Below are positions 1-7,766 of a stretch of 49,540 nt of DNA, one piece after another (position 1 is the first letter of the stretch; every line of letters begins with the position of its first letter). The position numbers were made by a program, and so were the translations under genes. Below the pieces are notes generated by a model. The model saw only the letters and a list, made by a program, of their open reading frames with translations. It was not told the origin of the DNA and made no database searches. Source of the stretch: an uncultured Bacteroidota bacterium (GTDB taxonomy: Bacteria > Bacteroidota > Bacteroidia > Bacteroidales > GWA2-32-17); assembly GCA_903837285.1 (NCBI GenBank), contig CAILUD010000120.1, forward strand, positions 1 to 49,540, written 5' to 3'.

Positions 1-121
1 TAAAGATAGACAACAACAAGCACAACTACAAATTATATCGCTGATATTCTGACGATTATATCAACAAAATAATGTTAATAAAAACAAAATGGTCGAAAGA
101 AAAAATCTTCCGACCACTCCT

Positions 122-182
122 GGGTCAAGCCCGCCATGACGGATATAGAATAAAATATTTAACGTCATGGCGGGCTTGACCC
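122..182. repeat. Long GC-rich inverted repeat (20-bp arms)
   Basis: The left arm at 122-141 reads GGGTCAAGCCCGCCATGACG and the right arm at 163-182 is its exact reverse complement, separated by a 21-base AT-rich loop. The arms are strikingly GC-rich against the AT-rich background. A copy of the same words continues after the right arm (CCGCCATC). It looks like an intergenic palindromic repeat rather than a terminator, because no T run follows on either strand. Confidence 0.8.
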
Positions 183-225
183 GCCATCTGCATTTTACTA
201 TATTAAAATTGCTATTCTTCGGCTG

Positions 226-272
226 GTCGGGATTTGTAATCCCGACTATATAACTGAGGATTTATAATCCTC
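226..272. repeat. Pair of palindromes built on GGATT-N3-AATCC
   Basis: Two hairpins stand close together. Positions 226-234 (GTCGGGATT) pair with 238-246 (AATCCCGAC) around TGT, and 256-262 (GAGGATT) pairs with 266-272 (AATCCTC) around TAT. Both have a 3-base loop and a shared core, which suggests related units of one repeat family. Hairpins of similar architecture occur at the other end of the window (49329-49395). Confidence 0.65.
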
Positions 273-336
273 TTGTAGCTAAAGTCTTTATCTTGTTTAA
301 CAACTACAATACTACTTAAAAGTACTATTGTTTCTT

Positions 337-1155
337 TTAAATTTCTTTATCAATTACCTGCATTGCTCGTAAGCTCATACCCATGCTCGAGAATCCACCA
401 TCGTGAAACAAATTTTGCATTGTAACTTTTCGTGTTAAATCACTGAATAATGTTATACAATAATCAGCACATTCATCAGCTGATGCATTACCTAATGGCG
501 ACATTCTGTCTGTAAAATCCAATAAGCTGTCAAAACCTTTAACGCCGCTTCCTGCAGTAGTTGCGGTTGGAGATTGAGAAATTGTATTAATTCTTATTTT
601 CTTATCTCTACCGTACATATAACCAAAGCTACGAGCTATAGATTCAAGAATTGCTTTTGCTTCAGACATGTCGTTATATCTATGGAAAGTACGTTGTGCC
701 GCGATATATGATAAAGCAACAACTGAACCCCAATCGTTAATTGCATCTAATTTTCGGGCAACCTGCAACATTCTATGAAATGAAACTCCTGAGATATCAA
801 GAGTTTTCATTAAAAAGTCGTAATTTAAATTATCATATGGCAGACTTTTTCTAACATTCATCGACATACCAATAGAATGAAGGAAGAAATCAATTTTCCC
901 GCCAAAATGATCCATGGATTGTTTAAATACGTTTTCTATTTCAGTAAAACTTGTTGCATCAGCAACATAAATAGGAGCATTGCATTCTTCCGAAAGTTGT
1001 TTTAAGGTACCCAATCTTAATGCCATTGGAGTGTTTGATAACGTGATTTCTGCACCTTCTTCAACTGCACGTTTTGCGATTTTCCATGCAAGTGATTGAT
1101 CATTTAAGGCTCCGAAAATAATTCCTTTTTTGCCTTTGAGTAAGTTATATGCCAT
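337..1155 (-). CDS. fabI: Enoyl-[acyl-carrier-protein] reductase (NADH)
   Basis: FabI reduces the trans-2 double bond of enoyl-ACP in the last step of each fatty-acid elongation round in the cytoplasm. At 272 residues it is of usual length. It has the atypical short-chain dehydrogenase pattern of FabI: an N-terminal cofactor segment GIIFGALNDQSLAW (11-24), the HSIG stretch (93-96), and the catalytic Y160-x6-K167 (YNDMSEAK) with a further Tyr at 150. The ATG start is supported by a TATCTTTG promoter box (minus strand) at 1181-1188, about 26 bases upstream. It is transcribed alone, and the terminator of the next minus-strand gene lies just upstream. FabI is the target of triclosan-type inhibitors in other bacteria; resistance cannot be judged here. 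Confidence 0.95.
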   Translation of the reverse strand: MAYNLLKGKKGIIFGALNDQSLAWKIAKRAVEEGAEITLSNTPMALRLGTLKQLSEECNAPIYVADATSFTEIENVFKQSMDHFGGKIDFFLHSIGMSMNVRKSLPYDNLNYDFLMKTLDISGVSFHRMLQVARKLDAINDWGSVVALSYIAAQRTFHRYNDMSEAKAILESIARSFGYMYGRDKKIRINTISQSPTATTAGSGVKGFDSLLDFTDRMSPLGNASADECADYCITLFSDLTRKVTMQNLFHDGGFSSMGMSLRAMQVIDKEI

Positions 1156-1180
1156 AATTTTTGAATTTCAAATTAAGGTA

Positions 1181-1188
1181 CAAAGATA
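1181..1188 (-). promoter_or_regulatory. Promoter -7 box of fabI
   Basis: On the minus strand the sequence reads TATCTTTG, an exact match to the Bacteroidota -7 consensus TAnnTTTG, placed about 26 bases before the fabI ATG. I do not see a well-spaced TTTG -33 box. Confidence 0.55.
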
Positions 1189-1241
1189 CTGAAATATGAT
1201 TTTAAATAAAAATGGTGCCCAAAGTAAATCTTAGAAATCAC

Positions 1242-1282
1242 AAAAAAGGGATATAATGCAAAATTACATTATACCCCTTTTT
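1242..1282 (-). terminator. Rho-independent terminator of the zinc peptidase gene
   Basis: AAAAAAGGGATATAATG (1242-1258) pairs with CATTATACCCCTTTTT (1267-1282), with one bulge, around an 8-base loop. Read on the minus strand the hairpin ends in a T run. It lies 15 bases past the stop of the minus-strand gene ending at 1298 and separates it from fabI. Confidence 0.75.
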
Positions 1283-1297
1283 ATAGTATTTTACTTA

Positions 1298-3352
1298 TTA
1301 CTTTACTTTCTTTAGCGCTTCAGTTGTAGCATCTAACATAGGTTGGTTAGAAATTTCTTTCCCAACTGCATTTTTCATCCATATTTGAGGAATTAGTCTG
1401 CCTTGAGTATACATTCTTTGAACTTCAGCAGCAAAATTCTTTCCTTTTATTTGTCCCTCGATCTGGAAATCTATAAGATGACCAACAGGATAAGCCGAAA
1501 GATAAAGAGGAGCATCAATCATATGGGAATAAATTGCTAGTATAGGTTCATCTTTTGAGCCAAAAACAGGAGCATAGTATTTATTCCAAACATCTTTTGC
1601 AATAATAATAACCTGTTCTTTAAGTTGTGCTGGTGTGGCTTCTGGATTTGCATATAACCATTTCCAAACTTGCATGTCAACAAGCGAAACTCCCATAATT
1701 TCATAACAAGCCCAGAAGTTATCCAATGCTAACATATCTTCTTTTAATGGATCGGCATTTTTTATTCCTACTAATTCAAGATCGCGTTTCTGGAATATAA
1801 ATGCTAAAGCTTCGGTAAATGCTGTATTTGGAACGCCTTTCATTGTGTAATAATCCATATCGTATAGGGAAAGTGTTTGTTCCACTGTGTGACCAAATTC
1901 GTGAACCGCTATATTATATCCTTTGTAATCCATGCCGTCTTTACCAACTCTTGTGCGTAAATGTGCATTGTCGCCGCGCATTTCGCTACCCCAGGCATGA
2001 CCAGCACCGCGTGATGCATCTACATTTATTTTGCTCGAAATTTCATTAGCTTTTTCAGGTGTGAATTGTAGTTTTTGAAGAATCAAAGGTAAATCCTGTT
2101 GAAATTTATCTTTTGTTGGGTATTTTGTTTTAACAACGTCTGTAAGTTCTGTTTCAGAAATTGTGCTTCTTGATTTAAATCCGTCATACCAGATATCAAA
2201 TGGTTGTAAATCGCGACCTAATCTGTTTTTTATAAGATTTGCAACTTCTTTTACCTGAGGTGAACTGATAAAATCGGTGAAAAGTTTTTCAACTTCTTCC
2301 TGTGACATTTCCATTTCACCATCAAATTTTCTTTGAATATAAGTTGGGTATTGTGGACTGTAAGCATCAATAGATTTATTTGCAAGAAAAACATTTTTTA
2401 AATGTTCGTAACGAGTATCAGGTTCTGGTTTAAATTTAATTTCGCTTCCGTTTTGTGTAAGTTTATTTGACTTAGGATTCCATTGAAATTTATCGCTGTT
2501 AATTACATCAAAAGGAATTTCCTGAGTAATGATTTTTTTCATCACCTCATAAATCATTTTTTGTTTTTCTAATCCTGCTTCGCCTTTATAATTTGACTTA
2601 AGCTCGTCGCGCAAACCCCAGTGGGTAATTAGTTTTAAATCTTTTGCAAATAATGTTTTGTTGTTATCATCAACTAAATTTCCCATATAGATGTTATACT
2701 CGCTAATATATGTGTCAGATGCAGTAACGGTTTCGCTAACTTTTTGAATTAGTTCTGCTGGAACTCTGCTTGAGAAATAATCGCCTAAACGAGCGTAAGC
2801 CCATTGTAATCTATTCCATGAGGCACCCATTTCATTTTTTTCTTTTAAAGTATATGCCGGGAAATTTAAAATTGTAACAAATGCAATTTTGTTAGCAAAA
2901 AAATCATCAGCTAAATGTGCGCTTACGCTATAGCTTCCAAATAATTCATCAATAGGCATTAGTTCACCTTTATCTAAGTGGAGTGGTTCCATCAGACCTA
3001 TTGTTATACGGTTAAAGTTCCCGTTTAAAACTTCCATCTGATGCTGAATCTTCAAAAATACTGTTTCACGCATTGAGTCCGTTCCTAAATAGTTTTCCTT
3101 ACAGAATTTTTTAAAATCATCTGAAGTTCCATCACTTTCGTACCACAATGCTGCTGCCTGCGCAACACCTTTATTTATTAATTCTTTATTTTTTTCACCG
3201 TACATTGTTACAAGTGTATCTGCTACCTGTTTTATTGTAGCTTCGGTAATGCTTGATTTTTTTACTTGTTCTGATTTTTCATCCGAACAGTTTTTACATT
3301 GTTGTAATCCAATCATTAATGGAAGAATTAAGTAAATAATAGATTTTTTCAT
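1298..3352 (-). CDS. Secreted zinc metallopeptidase, M3-like gluzincin (probable lipoprotein)
   Basis: The 684-residue protein starts with a hydrophobic leader ending in a Cys (C19; preceding LQQ is a poor lipobox), followed by a polar linker, so it is exported and possibly lipid-anchored. The zinc site HEFGH is at 484-488, with a likely third ligand at E514 in the segment AFTEALAFIF about 26 residues on, the spacing of gluzincins. A C-terminal segment YPVGHLIDF (621-629) resembles the helix near the active site in M3/M32-type oligopeptidases. Together these point to a peptide- or oligopeptide-cleaving enzyme of the peptidase MA clan; the substrate is unknown. It lies 17 bases downstream of the AlbA-domain gene on the same strand, so the two may share a transcript, and it has a good terminator. 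I considered dipeptidyl peptidase III (M49), but that family has HExxxH, which is absent. Confidence 0.75.
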   Translation of the reverse strand: MKKSIIYLILPLMIGLQQCKNCSDEKSEQVKKSSITEATIKQVADTLVTMYGEKNKELINKGVAQAAALWYESDGTSDDFKKFCKENYLGTDSMRETVFLKIQHQMEVLNGNFNRITIGLMEPLHLDKGELMPIDELFGSYSVSAHLADDFFANKIAFVTILNFPAYTLKEKNEMGASWNRLQWAYARLGDYFSSRVPAELIQKVSETVTASDTYISEYNIYMGNLVDDNNKTLFAKDLKLITHWGLRDELKSNYKGEAGLEKQKMIYEVMKKIITQEIPFDVINSDKFQWNPKSNKLTQNGSEIKFKPEPDTRYEHLKNVFLANKSIDAYSPQYPTYIQRKFDGEMEMSQEEVEKLFTDFISSPQVKEVANLIKNRLGRDLQPFDIWYDGFKSRSTISETELTDVVKTKYPTKDKFQQDLPLILQKLQFTPEKANEISSKINVDASRGAGHAWGSEMRGDNAHLRTRVGKDGMDYKGYNIAVHEFGHTVEQTLSLYDMDYYTMKGVPNTAFTEALAFIFQKRDLELVGIKNADPLKEDMLALDNFWACYEIMGVSLVDMQVWKWLYANPEATPAQLKEQVIIIAKDVWNKYYAPVFGSKDEPILAIYSHMIDAPLYLSAYPVGHLIDFQIEGQIKGKNFAAEVQRMYTQGRLIPQIWMKNAVGKEISNQPMLDATTEALKKVK

Positions 3353-3369
3353 AACATATTTATTTAGTT

Positions 3370-4314
3370 TTAAGATATAGATTTCTTTACAAAATCGTTA
3401 GTCAGTAAAAATTTGTTTTCGTAAGTAAATGTTTCTTTTAAGCTATAATTAAACTCCTTTAATCCATGTGAATAAAAAAGTTTAATATACATTTCTGAAT
3501 TATTAAAAACATCAATATTTTCTATGTTTACAAATAGTTTTGCTTCAAGTATATTACAAATCTCGTTTTGAAAAACTGACTGTCTGTTGGGTACTGTGAA
3601 TACCGAAAATTTGCCTTCAATACGGTTAAAATAATTTTGCATTGATGAAAATAAAGAATCGTGAAATTCAGAAGGTAACCATAATTCGAATTTAAAATTC
3701 TTTTCAACTGCACTGCCTGCATTGCGAACAAGAAATTTAGGATAAAAATTCAGGTTCAATATTTTTCCGTTTTCCAGGGTAGGAACACCTTGTGTATTTA
3801 CTACTCCTACAAACTCCATATTTGAAACTGATGCAAGATTATACATTTCTCTTACATGTTGTTCTAACATTAGTTCAGTTTTATTTCCTGCTCTAAAATA
3901 AAATCTGTTATCCGAAGCCATATGAGGGCGTTTGGTGCTTTTGGGAATATTTAAAACAATTACACCATTTTCATCATTATTATTAAACCCAATTTTGTAA
4001 ATTTCAATATTCTCAATTAAAGGTGAAATTTCATTTTCAATTAAATTTTTTAGCCAAAAAGTAGAAATATCCCTGAAATTTAAAATGTCAAGTTCGTTTG
4101 CTCTTTCCTTAAATTTTTTAATGCCAAAAATTATTGTTCCACCGCCTGAGTTTGCAAAAGCCGAAATATATTTTGAAAGTAATTGTTCTTTTTTGTCGTT
4201 TCCAGGAACCAGGCTTGCAGCCTCACAAAAATTAAGCGAATTACTTTGCTTTATTTTATTTGAAATAAAGAGAGTTATGTCGTTTTGGGTATATTTTGTA
4301 GACTCTTTTTGCAT
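3370..4314 (-). CDS. AlbA_2/Schlafen-type putative DNA-binding domain protein
   Basis: The 314-residue protein has no signal peptide. Residues about 25-160 match the AlbA_2 (Schlafen-like, formerly 'AAA-4') domain: an N-terminal acidic EAAS stretch (31-34), the hallmark AFANSGGGTIIFGI (52-65), and the conserved end RPHMASDNRFYFRAGNKT (129-146). The C-terminal half (about 165-314) is not recognised. Proteins with this domain occur as transcription regulators and in nucleic-acid-related and defence settings; no specific role can be assigned here. It starts at ATG 4314 and is followed after 17 bases by the zinc-peptidase gene, so the pair may be co-transcribed. A partial -7-like word (TATCTTTA) lies upstream. 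The neighbouring methyltransferase is divergently oriented. Confidence 0.7.
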   Translation of the reverse strand: MQKESTKYTQNDITLFISNKIKQSNSLNFCEAASLVPGNDKKEQLLSKYISAFANSGGGTIIFGIKKFKERANELDILNFRDISTFWLKNLIENEISPLIENIEIYKIGFNNNDENGVIVLNIPKSTKRPHMASDNRFYFRAGNKTELMLEQHVREMYNLASVSNMEFVGVVNTQGVPTLENGKILNLNFYPKFLVRNAGSAVEKNFKFELWLPSEFHDSLFSSMQNYFNRIEGKFSVFTVPNRQSVFQNEICNILEAKLFVNIENIDVFNNSEMYIKLFYSHGLKEFNYSLKETFTYENKFLLTNDFVKKSIS

Positions 4315-4407
4315 CTTTTAAATTAAACCTTAAAGATAATTAAATGAAAAAACTAAGCAAGAAAATAAATTAAGGAATTATGATGTCAAAAAGCAGAAAG
4401 TTTATTT

Positions 4408-5286
4408 ATGTTTGTAGATATTATTTTTCGAGCATTTATGAACTACGAAGACAATCCAAATAGTATTAAATATTATGTAAAGCAATATTTATTATCTAAT
4501 AAGGAAAGGTTTAAAAATAAAGTTATTGTTGATTTTCCTGCAGGAAATGGGATTACTTCAAATATTATTAAAAATATAGGTGCCACTCCTTTGGCATTTG
4601 ATTTATTTCCAGAATATTTTATTGTCGAAAATTTAAAATGTACAAGAGCTGAAATTGCAAAAGGAATTCCATTAGAAAGTAATTCAGCAGATGCATTAAT
4701 TTGCCAGGAGGGTATTGAACATTTTCAGGATCAGTTTCAAGCATTACGTGAATTTAACAGAATATTAAAGCCTAATGGCACGTTGTTAATAACTACTCCA
4801 AATTATTCGAATTTAAGAGCACGGTTTAGTTATTTGCTTACCGAAAGTGAGCGTTTTCACTCAATAATGCCTCCAAACGAATTGGATAGTATATGGATGT
4901 CAGAAAAAAATATTTCAGATGAAATTTATTTCGGACATATTTTTTTAATAGGAATACAAAAATTAAGAGTGATTGCAAAGTTGTCAGGATTTAAAATAAA
5001 AAAAGTGCATTCTACAAAAATTAAATCTACTTCATTACTGCTATTTTTATTGCACTATCCTTTGATTTATATGTCTTCGCTAATTACATATCGTAAAAAT
5101 TTAAGAAAAAATAAACTTTTCGATTCTGTAACAAAACGTAAAGTATACAAAGAAATATTTAAACTTAACACTTGTTTTAAGGTTCTTACAAATAGTCATT
5201 TAATGGTTGAGTTTGAAAAGGAATCAGAATTTGCTGAAGTGGGTAAGAATTTTAAAAGTCAGCATAAGGAGTTTGGGGTAACTTAG
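4408..5286 (+). CDS. Class I SAM-dependent methyltransferase
   Basis: The 292-residue cytosolic protein carries a Methyltransf_11-type Rossmann domain: SAM-binding motif I DFPAGNGIT (42-50), an acidic residue after strand 2 (FD, 64-65), DALICQEGIEHF (95-106) and the LKPNGTLLITTPN post-motif (120-132). The C-terminal third (about 190-292) is basic with a hydrophobic patch (LLLFLLHYPLIYMSSL) that may associate with membrane. The substrate cannot be read from sequence; related enzymes act on lipids, quinones, sugars or small molecules. An in-frame ATG at 4438 (residue 11) is an equally good start, since homologous sequence begins there. The gene stands alone, divergent from the AlbA-domain gene. 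Confidence 0.8.
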   Translation: MFVDIIFRAFMNYEDNPNSIKYYVKQYLLSNKERFKNKVIVDFPAGNGITSNIIKNIGATPLAFDLFPEYFIVENLKCTRAEIAKGIPLESNSADALICQEGIEHFQDQFQALREFNRILKPNGTLLITTPNYSNLRARFSYLLTESERFHSIMPPNELDSIWMSEKNISDEIYFGHIFLIGIQKLRVIAKLSGFKIKKVHSTKIKSTSLLLFLLHYPLIYMSSLITYRKNLRKNKLFDSVTKRKVYKEIFKLNTCFKVLTNSHLMVEFEKESEFAEVGKNFKSQHKEFGVT

Positions 5287-5290
5287 AAAA

Positions 5291-5326
5291 AGTGCCTAAA
5301 GTACTTCAAGTACTTCAAGTGCCTTA
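5291..5326. repeat. Four tandem copies of a 9-bp unit
   Basis: Just after the methyltransferase stop lie four adjacent 9-mers: AGTGCCTAA, AGTACTTCA, AGTACTTCA and AGTGCCTTA. The consensus is AGTRCYTMA. It is intergenic and has no obvious function. Confidence 0.7.
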
Positions 5327-5439
5327 AGTTGGAAATTGCAAGATTGAAATGAATTGCATTTAATATATGTATGTCATTCTGATTGTAGTGATAAATCTGT
5401 TTTAGGCGAATTAAAATAATTCTAACATATTGATTTTAT

Positions 5440-5470
5440 TTTGTTTTAATTTTGTTATTGTTTATATTTG
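5440..5470 (+). promoter_or_regulatory. Promoter of the unknown gene at 5575
   Basis: TTTG at 5440-5443 and TATATTTG at 5463-5470 are separated by 19 bases, fitting the Bacteroidota TTTG/TAnnTTTG promoter. The predicted start is near 5477, which leaves a leader of about 100 bases. The leader contains a perfect 16-bp palindrome, TTACAATTAATTGTAA (5482-5497), and a GTGAC/GTCAC inverted repeat (5532-5551). Confidence 0.5.
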
Positions 5471-5574
5471 GTTTTAATTGCTTACAATTAATTGTAAATT
5501 CTTATAATTATTTTATAATTTATAGATGGGAGTGACGATTAGTTCTGTCACAATTATAAATCAAAATTGACAAC

Positions 5575-6186
5575 ATGGAAAATAATCAATCTACTATAGA
5601 TTTTTTTAATGACTTTGCTAAAAGAACTAAAAGAAAGATTTATACTTCAGAAACACCTTACCCGGGTACATTTTTATATGGGGTAACAAATCATAAGAGA
5701 GTAGTAATAATACCAAACACACAAGAAGAACTGAGCTTTCTTATTGGATATCATGACCCTAAAAGCTTTGATAAAAATGAACTTTTTTTTGGTGTATTTT
5801 GTGTTCTTAATATTCCAATTAATGAAACATTAATAATTAGAAAGAAGGATATTGTTGATAAATTAAATCCTTTTTTAAGCAAAAATATTTTTAAAACGGA
5901 TTGTGATAGTTTTGATTCAAAAACAATAATATCAGGTACTGACTTTAGTTTAGTAGGCAAATATATTGTTAATAGTAAAACACAAAGACTTATTTTAGAT
6001 TCATTAAACTTTAATGAGGGAATTAATGTTGGAATTAATGAATGTAACTTAGATTTTGTGCCAGCTTTTAAGGACAAATCAAATTTTGGTATATTTTCTA
6101 GACAAAAATGGATAGTTGACACATACATAATTGAAGAGTTGTTTGCAAAAATTGAACAATTTAAAGAGCAAATTAGTAAAAAATAA
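5575..6186 (+). CDS. Hypothetical cytosolic protein
   Basis: The 203-residue protein is not recognised. It lacks a signal peptide or membrane segment and is of mixed alpha/beta look, with a charged C-terminal helix (IIEELFAKIEQFKEQISKK). The middle contains alternating hydrophobic strands. Its reading frame is long for this AT-rich DNA and has a good promoter and a structured leader upstream, which favours it over the overlapping minus-strand frame (5751-6200). It is monocistronic, between a methyltransferase and mpl. Confidence 0.6.
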   Translation: MENNQSTIDFFNDFAKRTKRKIYTSETPYPGTFLYGVTNHKRVVIIPNTQEELSFLIGYHDPKSFDKNELFFGVFCVLNIPINETLIIRKKDIVDKLNPFLSKNIFKTDCDSFDSKTIISGTDFSLVGKYIVNSKTQRLILDSLNFNEGINVGINECNLDFVPAFKDKSNFGIFSRQKWIVDTYIIEELFAKIEQFKEQISKK

Positions 6187-6361
6187 TCGTTTCGTAACAT
6201 GTATTAATACAGCACATTGCTTTGAAATGCGCTTTATTAAAGTCTGGTAATATTTTTTATTTTCTTGTAAATAAATAGTCAATATCTTTATAAAAACTAT
6301 GTAGTCATTATATAGTTTGAGATATTATTATTTATATTTTTACAGAAATTAAAAATTAATT

Positions 6362-7726
6362 ATGAATGTTCATTTTATTGCAATAGGTGGTAGTGCTATG
6401 CACAATCTGGCATTAGCTTTAAATAAAAAAGAAAATTATACAATTACTGGTAGCGACGATGAAATTTTTGAGCCGTCAAAATCAAGGTTAGCAGCATGTA
6501 ATTTGTTGCCCGAAAAACAAGGTTGGTTTCCCGAAAAAATTCATAAAGGATTAGATGCAATAATTCTTGGAATGCATGCACGTAGCGATAATCCAGAGTT
6601 AGCAAAAGCTAAGGAAATAGGATTAAAAGTTTTTTCTTATCCAGAATATTTGTACGAACAATCAAAAGATAAAATAAGAATTGTAATTGGTGGCAGTCAC
6701 GGAAAAACCACAATCACATCAATGATCATGCATGTAATGCGTGAGTCGGGAAGGGCATTTGATTATATGGTTGGCGCACAGGTGCAGGGTTTTGATACTA
6801 TGGTTTCATTATCAAAAGATGCAAAATATATGATAATTGAAGGTGATGAATATCTTTCTTCGCCAGATGATTTACGTCCAAAGTTTCACTTGTATCATCC
6901 GCATTATGCTTTGTTAAGTGGTATTGCATGGGATCATATAAATGTATTTCCGACTTTTGAAAATTATATCGAACAATTCTCGATTTTTGCCGAAATGATT
7001 GAAGAAAACGGAGCATTAGTTTGGTATGATGGCGATATAGAATTGCAAAAATTAGCCGGAAAATTAAAATCCGGGATTAAGAACATTCCGTACAATGTTC
7101 ATCCGAACAAAACCGAAAATAATAAAACGATTTTAAAAACTGAAAACGGAGAAGTACCAATTGAGGTTTTTGGAAAACACAATCTTGAAAATATTTGTGG
7201 TGCAAAAGAGATTTGCAAGTTAGCCGGAATAACCGATGCTGAATTTTATTCTGCAATTGCCAGTTTTCAGGGTGCTAATAAGCGTTTGCAAAAGTTGGGG
7301 GAGAATAATAAAACAACGATATTTCTCGACTTTGCACATTCGCCCTCAAAAGTTAAAGCAACAATGGATGCGGTAAAAGAACAATTTACTAACAGAAAAT
7401 TATTGGCATGTCTGGAACTTCATACTTTCAGTAGCTTAAAAAAAGAATTTTTACCCCAATATAAGAATTCAATGGATGCTGCCGATGAAGCTATTGTTTA
7501 CTTTAATCACCATACTATTGAGCATAAAAGGTTAGAACAAATTTCCGTTGAAGAGGTCATGAGTGCTTTTGGAAAACCTGGAATGAAAATTTTTACAGAC
7601 TCGAGGCAACTTATGGAACACCTATACTCGTCTGACTATAGTAATAAAGTTTTATTAATGATGAGTTCGGGAAATTTTGATGGAATACAGTTTCCTGAAT
7701 TTGCGAAAAATATTTTAAAGAAGTAG
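6362..7726 (+). CDS. mpl: UDP-N-acetylmuramate--tripeptide ligase (Mpl-type Mur ligase)
   Basis: This Mur-family ligase (454 residues) is of the Mpl type, which joins recycled L-Ala-gamma-D-Glu-meso-DAP tripeptide to UDP-MurNAc in the cytoplasm, saving cell-wall peptide. The N-terminal domain begins HFIAIGGSAMHNLALAL (4-20), the Mpl form of the Mur Rossmann motif. The ATP P-loop is GSHGKTT (111-117), the metal-binding acidic segment EGDEY is at 160-164, and DHINVFPT (191-198) follows. The protein ends in the usual C-terminal ligase domain. MurC would be longer in its N-terminal nucleotide pocket and normally sits in the dcw cluster; here the gene stands outside such a cluster, again favouring Mpl. 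The ATG at 6362 begins the motif-bearing strand directly. Confidence 0.88.
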   Translation: MNVHFIAIGGSAMHNLALALNKKENYTITGSDDEIFEPSKSRLAACNLLPEKQGWFPEKIHKGLDAIILGMHARSDNPELAKAKEIGLKVFSYPEYLYEQSKDKIRIVIGGSHGKTTITSMIMHVMRESGRAFDYMVGAQVQGFDTMVSLSKDAKYMIIEGDEYLSSPDDLRPKFHLYHPHYALLSGIAWDHINVFPTFENYIEQFSIFAEMIEENGALVWYDGDIELQKLAGKLKSGIKNIPYNVHPNKTENNKTILKTENGEVPIEVFGKHNLENICGAKEICKLAGITDAEFYSAIASFQGANKRLQKLGENNKTTIFLDFAHSPSKVKATMDAVKEQFTNRKLLACLELHTFSSLKKEFLPQYKNSMDAADEAIVYFNHHTIEHKRLEQISVEEVMSAFGKPGMKIFTDSRQLMEHLYSSDYSNKVLLMMSSGNFDGIQFPEFAKNILKK

Positions 7727-7766
7727 AAAATATTTGTAATATTGTTTATTAATTAAATAGTAATAA

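Larger units (their letters stand above)
1..336. other. Gene-free stretch with three palindromic repeats
   Basis: No plausible coding region is seen in either strand. The stretch holds a near-perfect 20-bp inverted repeat (122-141 and 163-182) and two smaller hairpins of one design (226-246 and 256-272), all listed separately. It lies downstream of the minus-strand fabI gene, so it may also contain that gene's transcript end, but I see no clear U-tract terminator. Confidence 0.6.

Noticed and set aside
1298..3352. Dipeptidyl peptidase III (M49)
   Set aside because: M49 enzymes carry HExxxH. Here the site is HEFGH with a Glu 26 residues later, as in M3-like gluzincins.
5751..6200. 149-codon minus-strand frame opposite the gene at 5575
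   Set aside because: No recognisable features; the plus-strand frame is longer and has a promoter with correct spacing.
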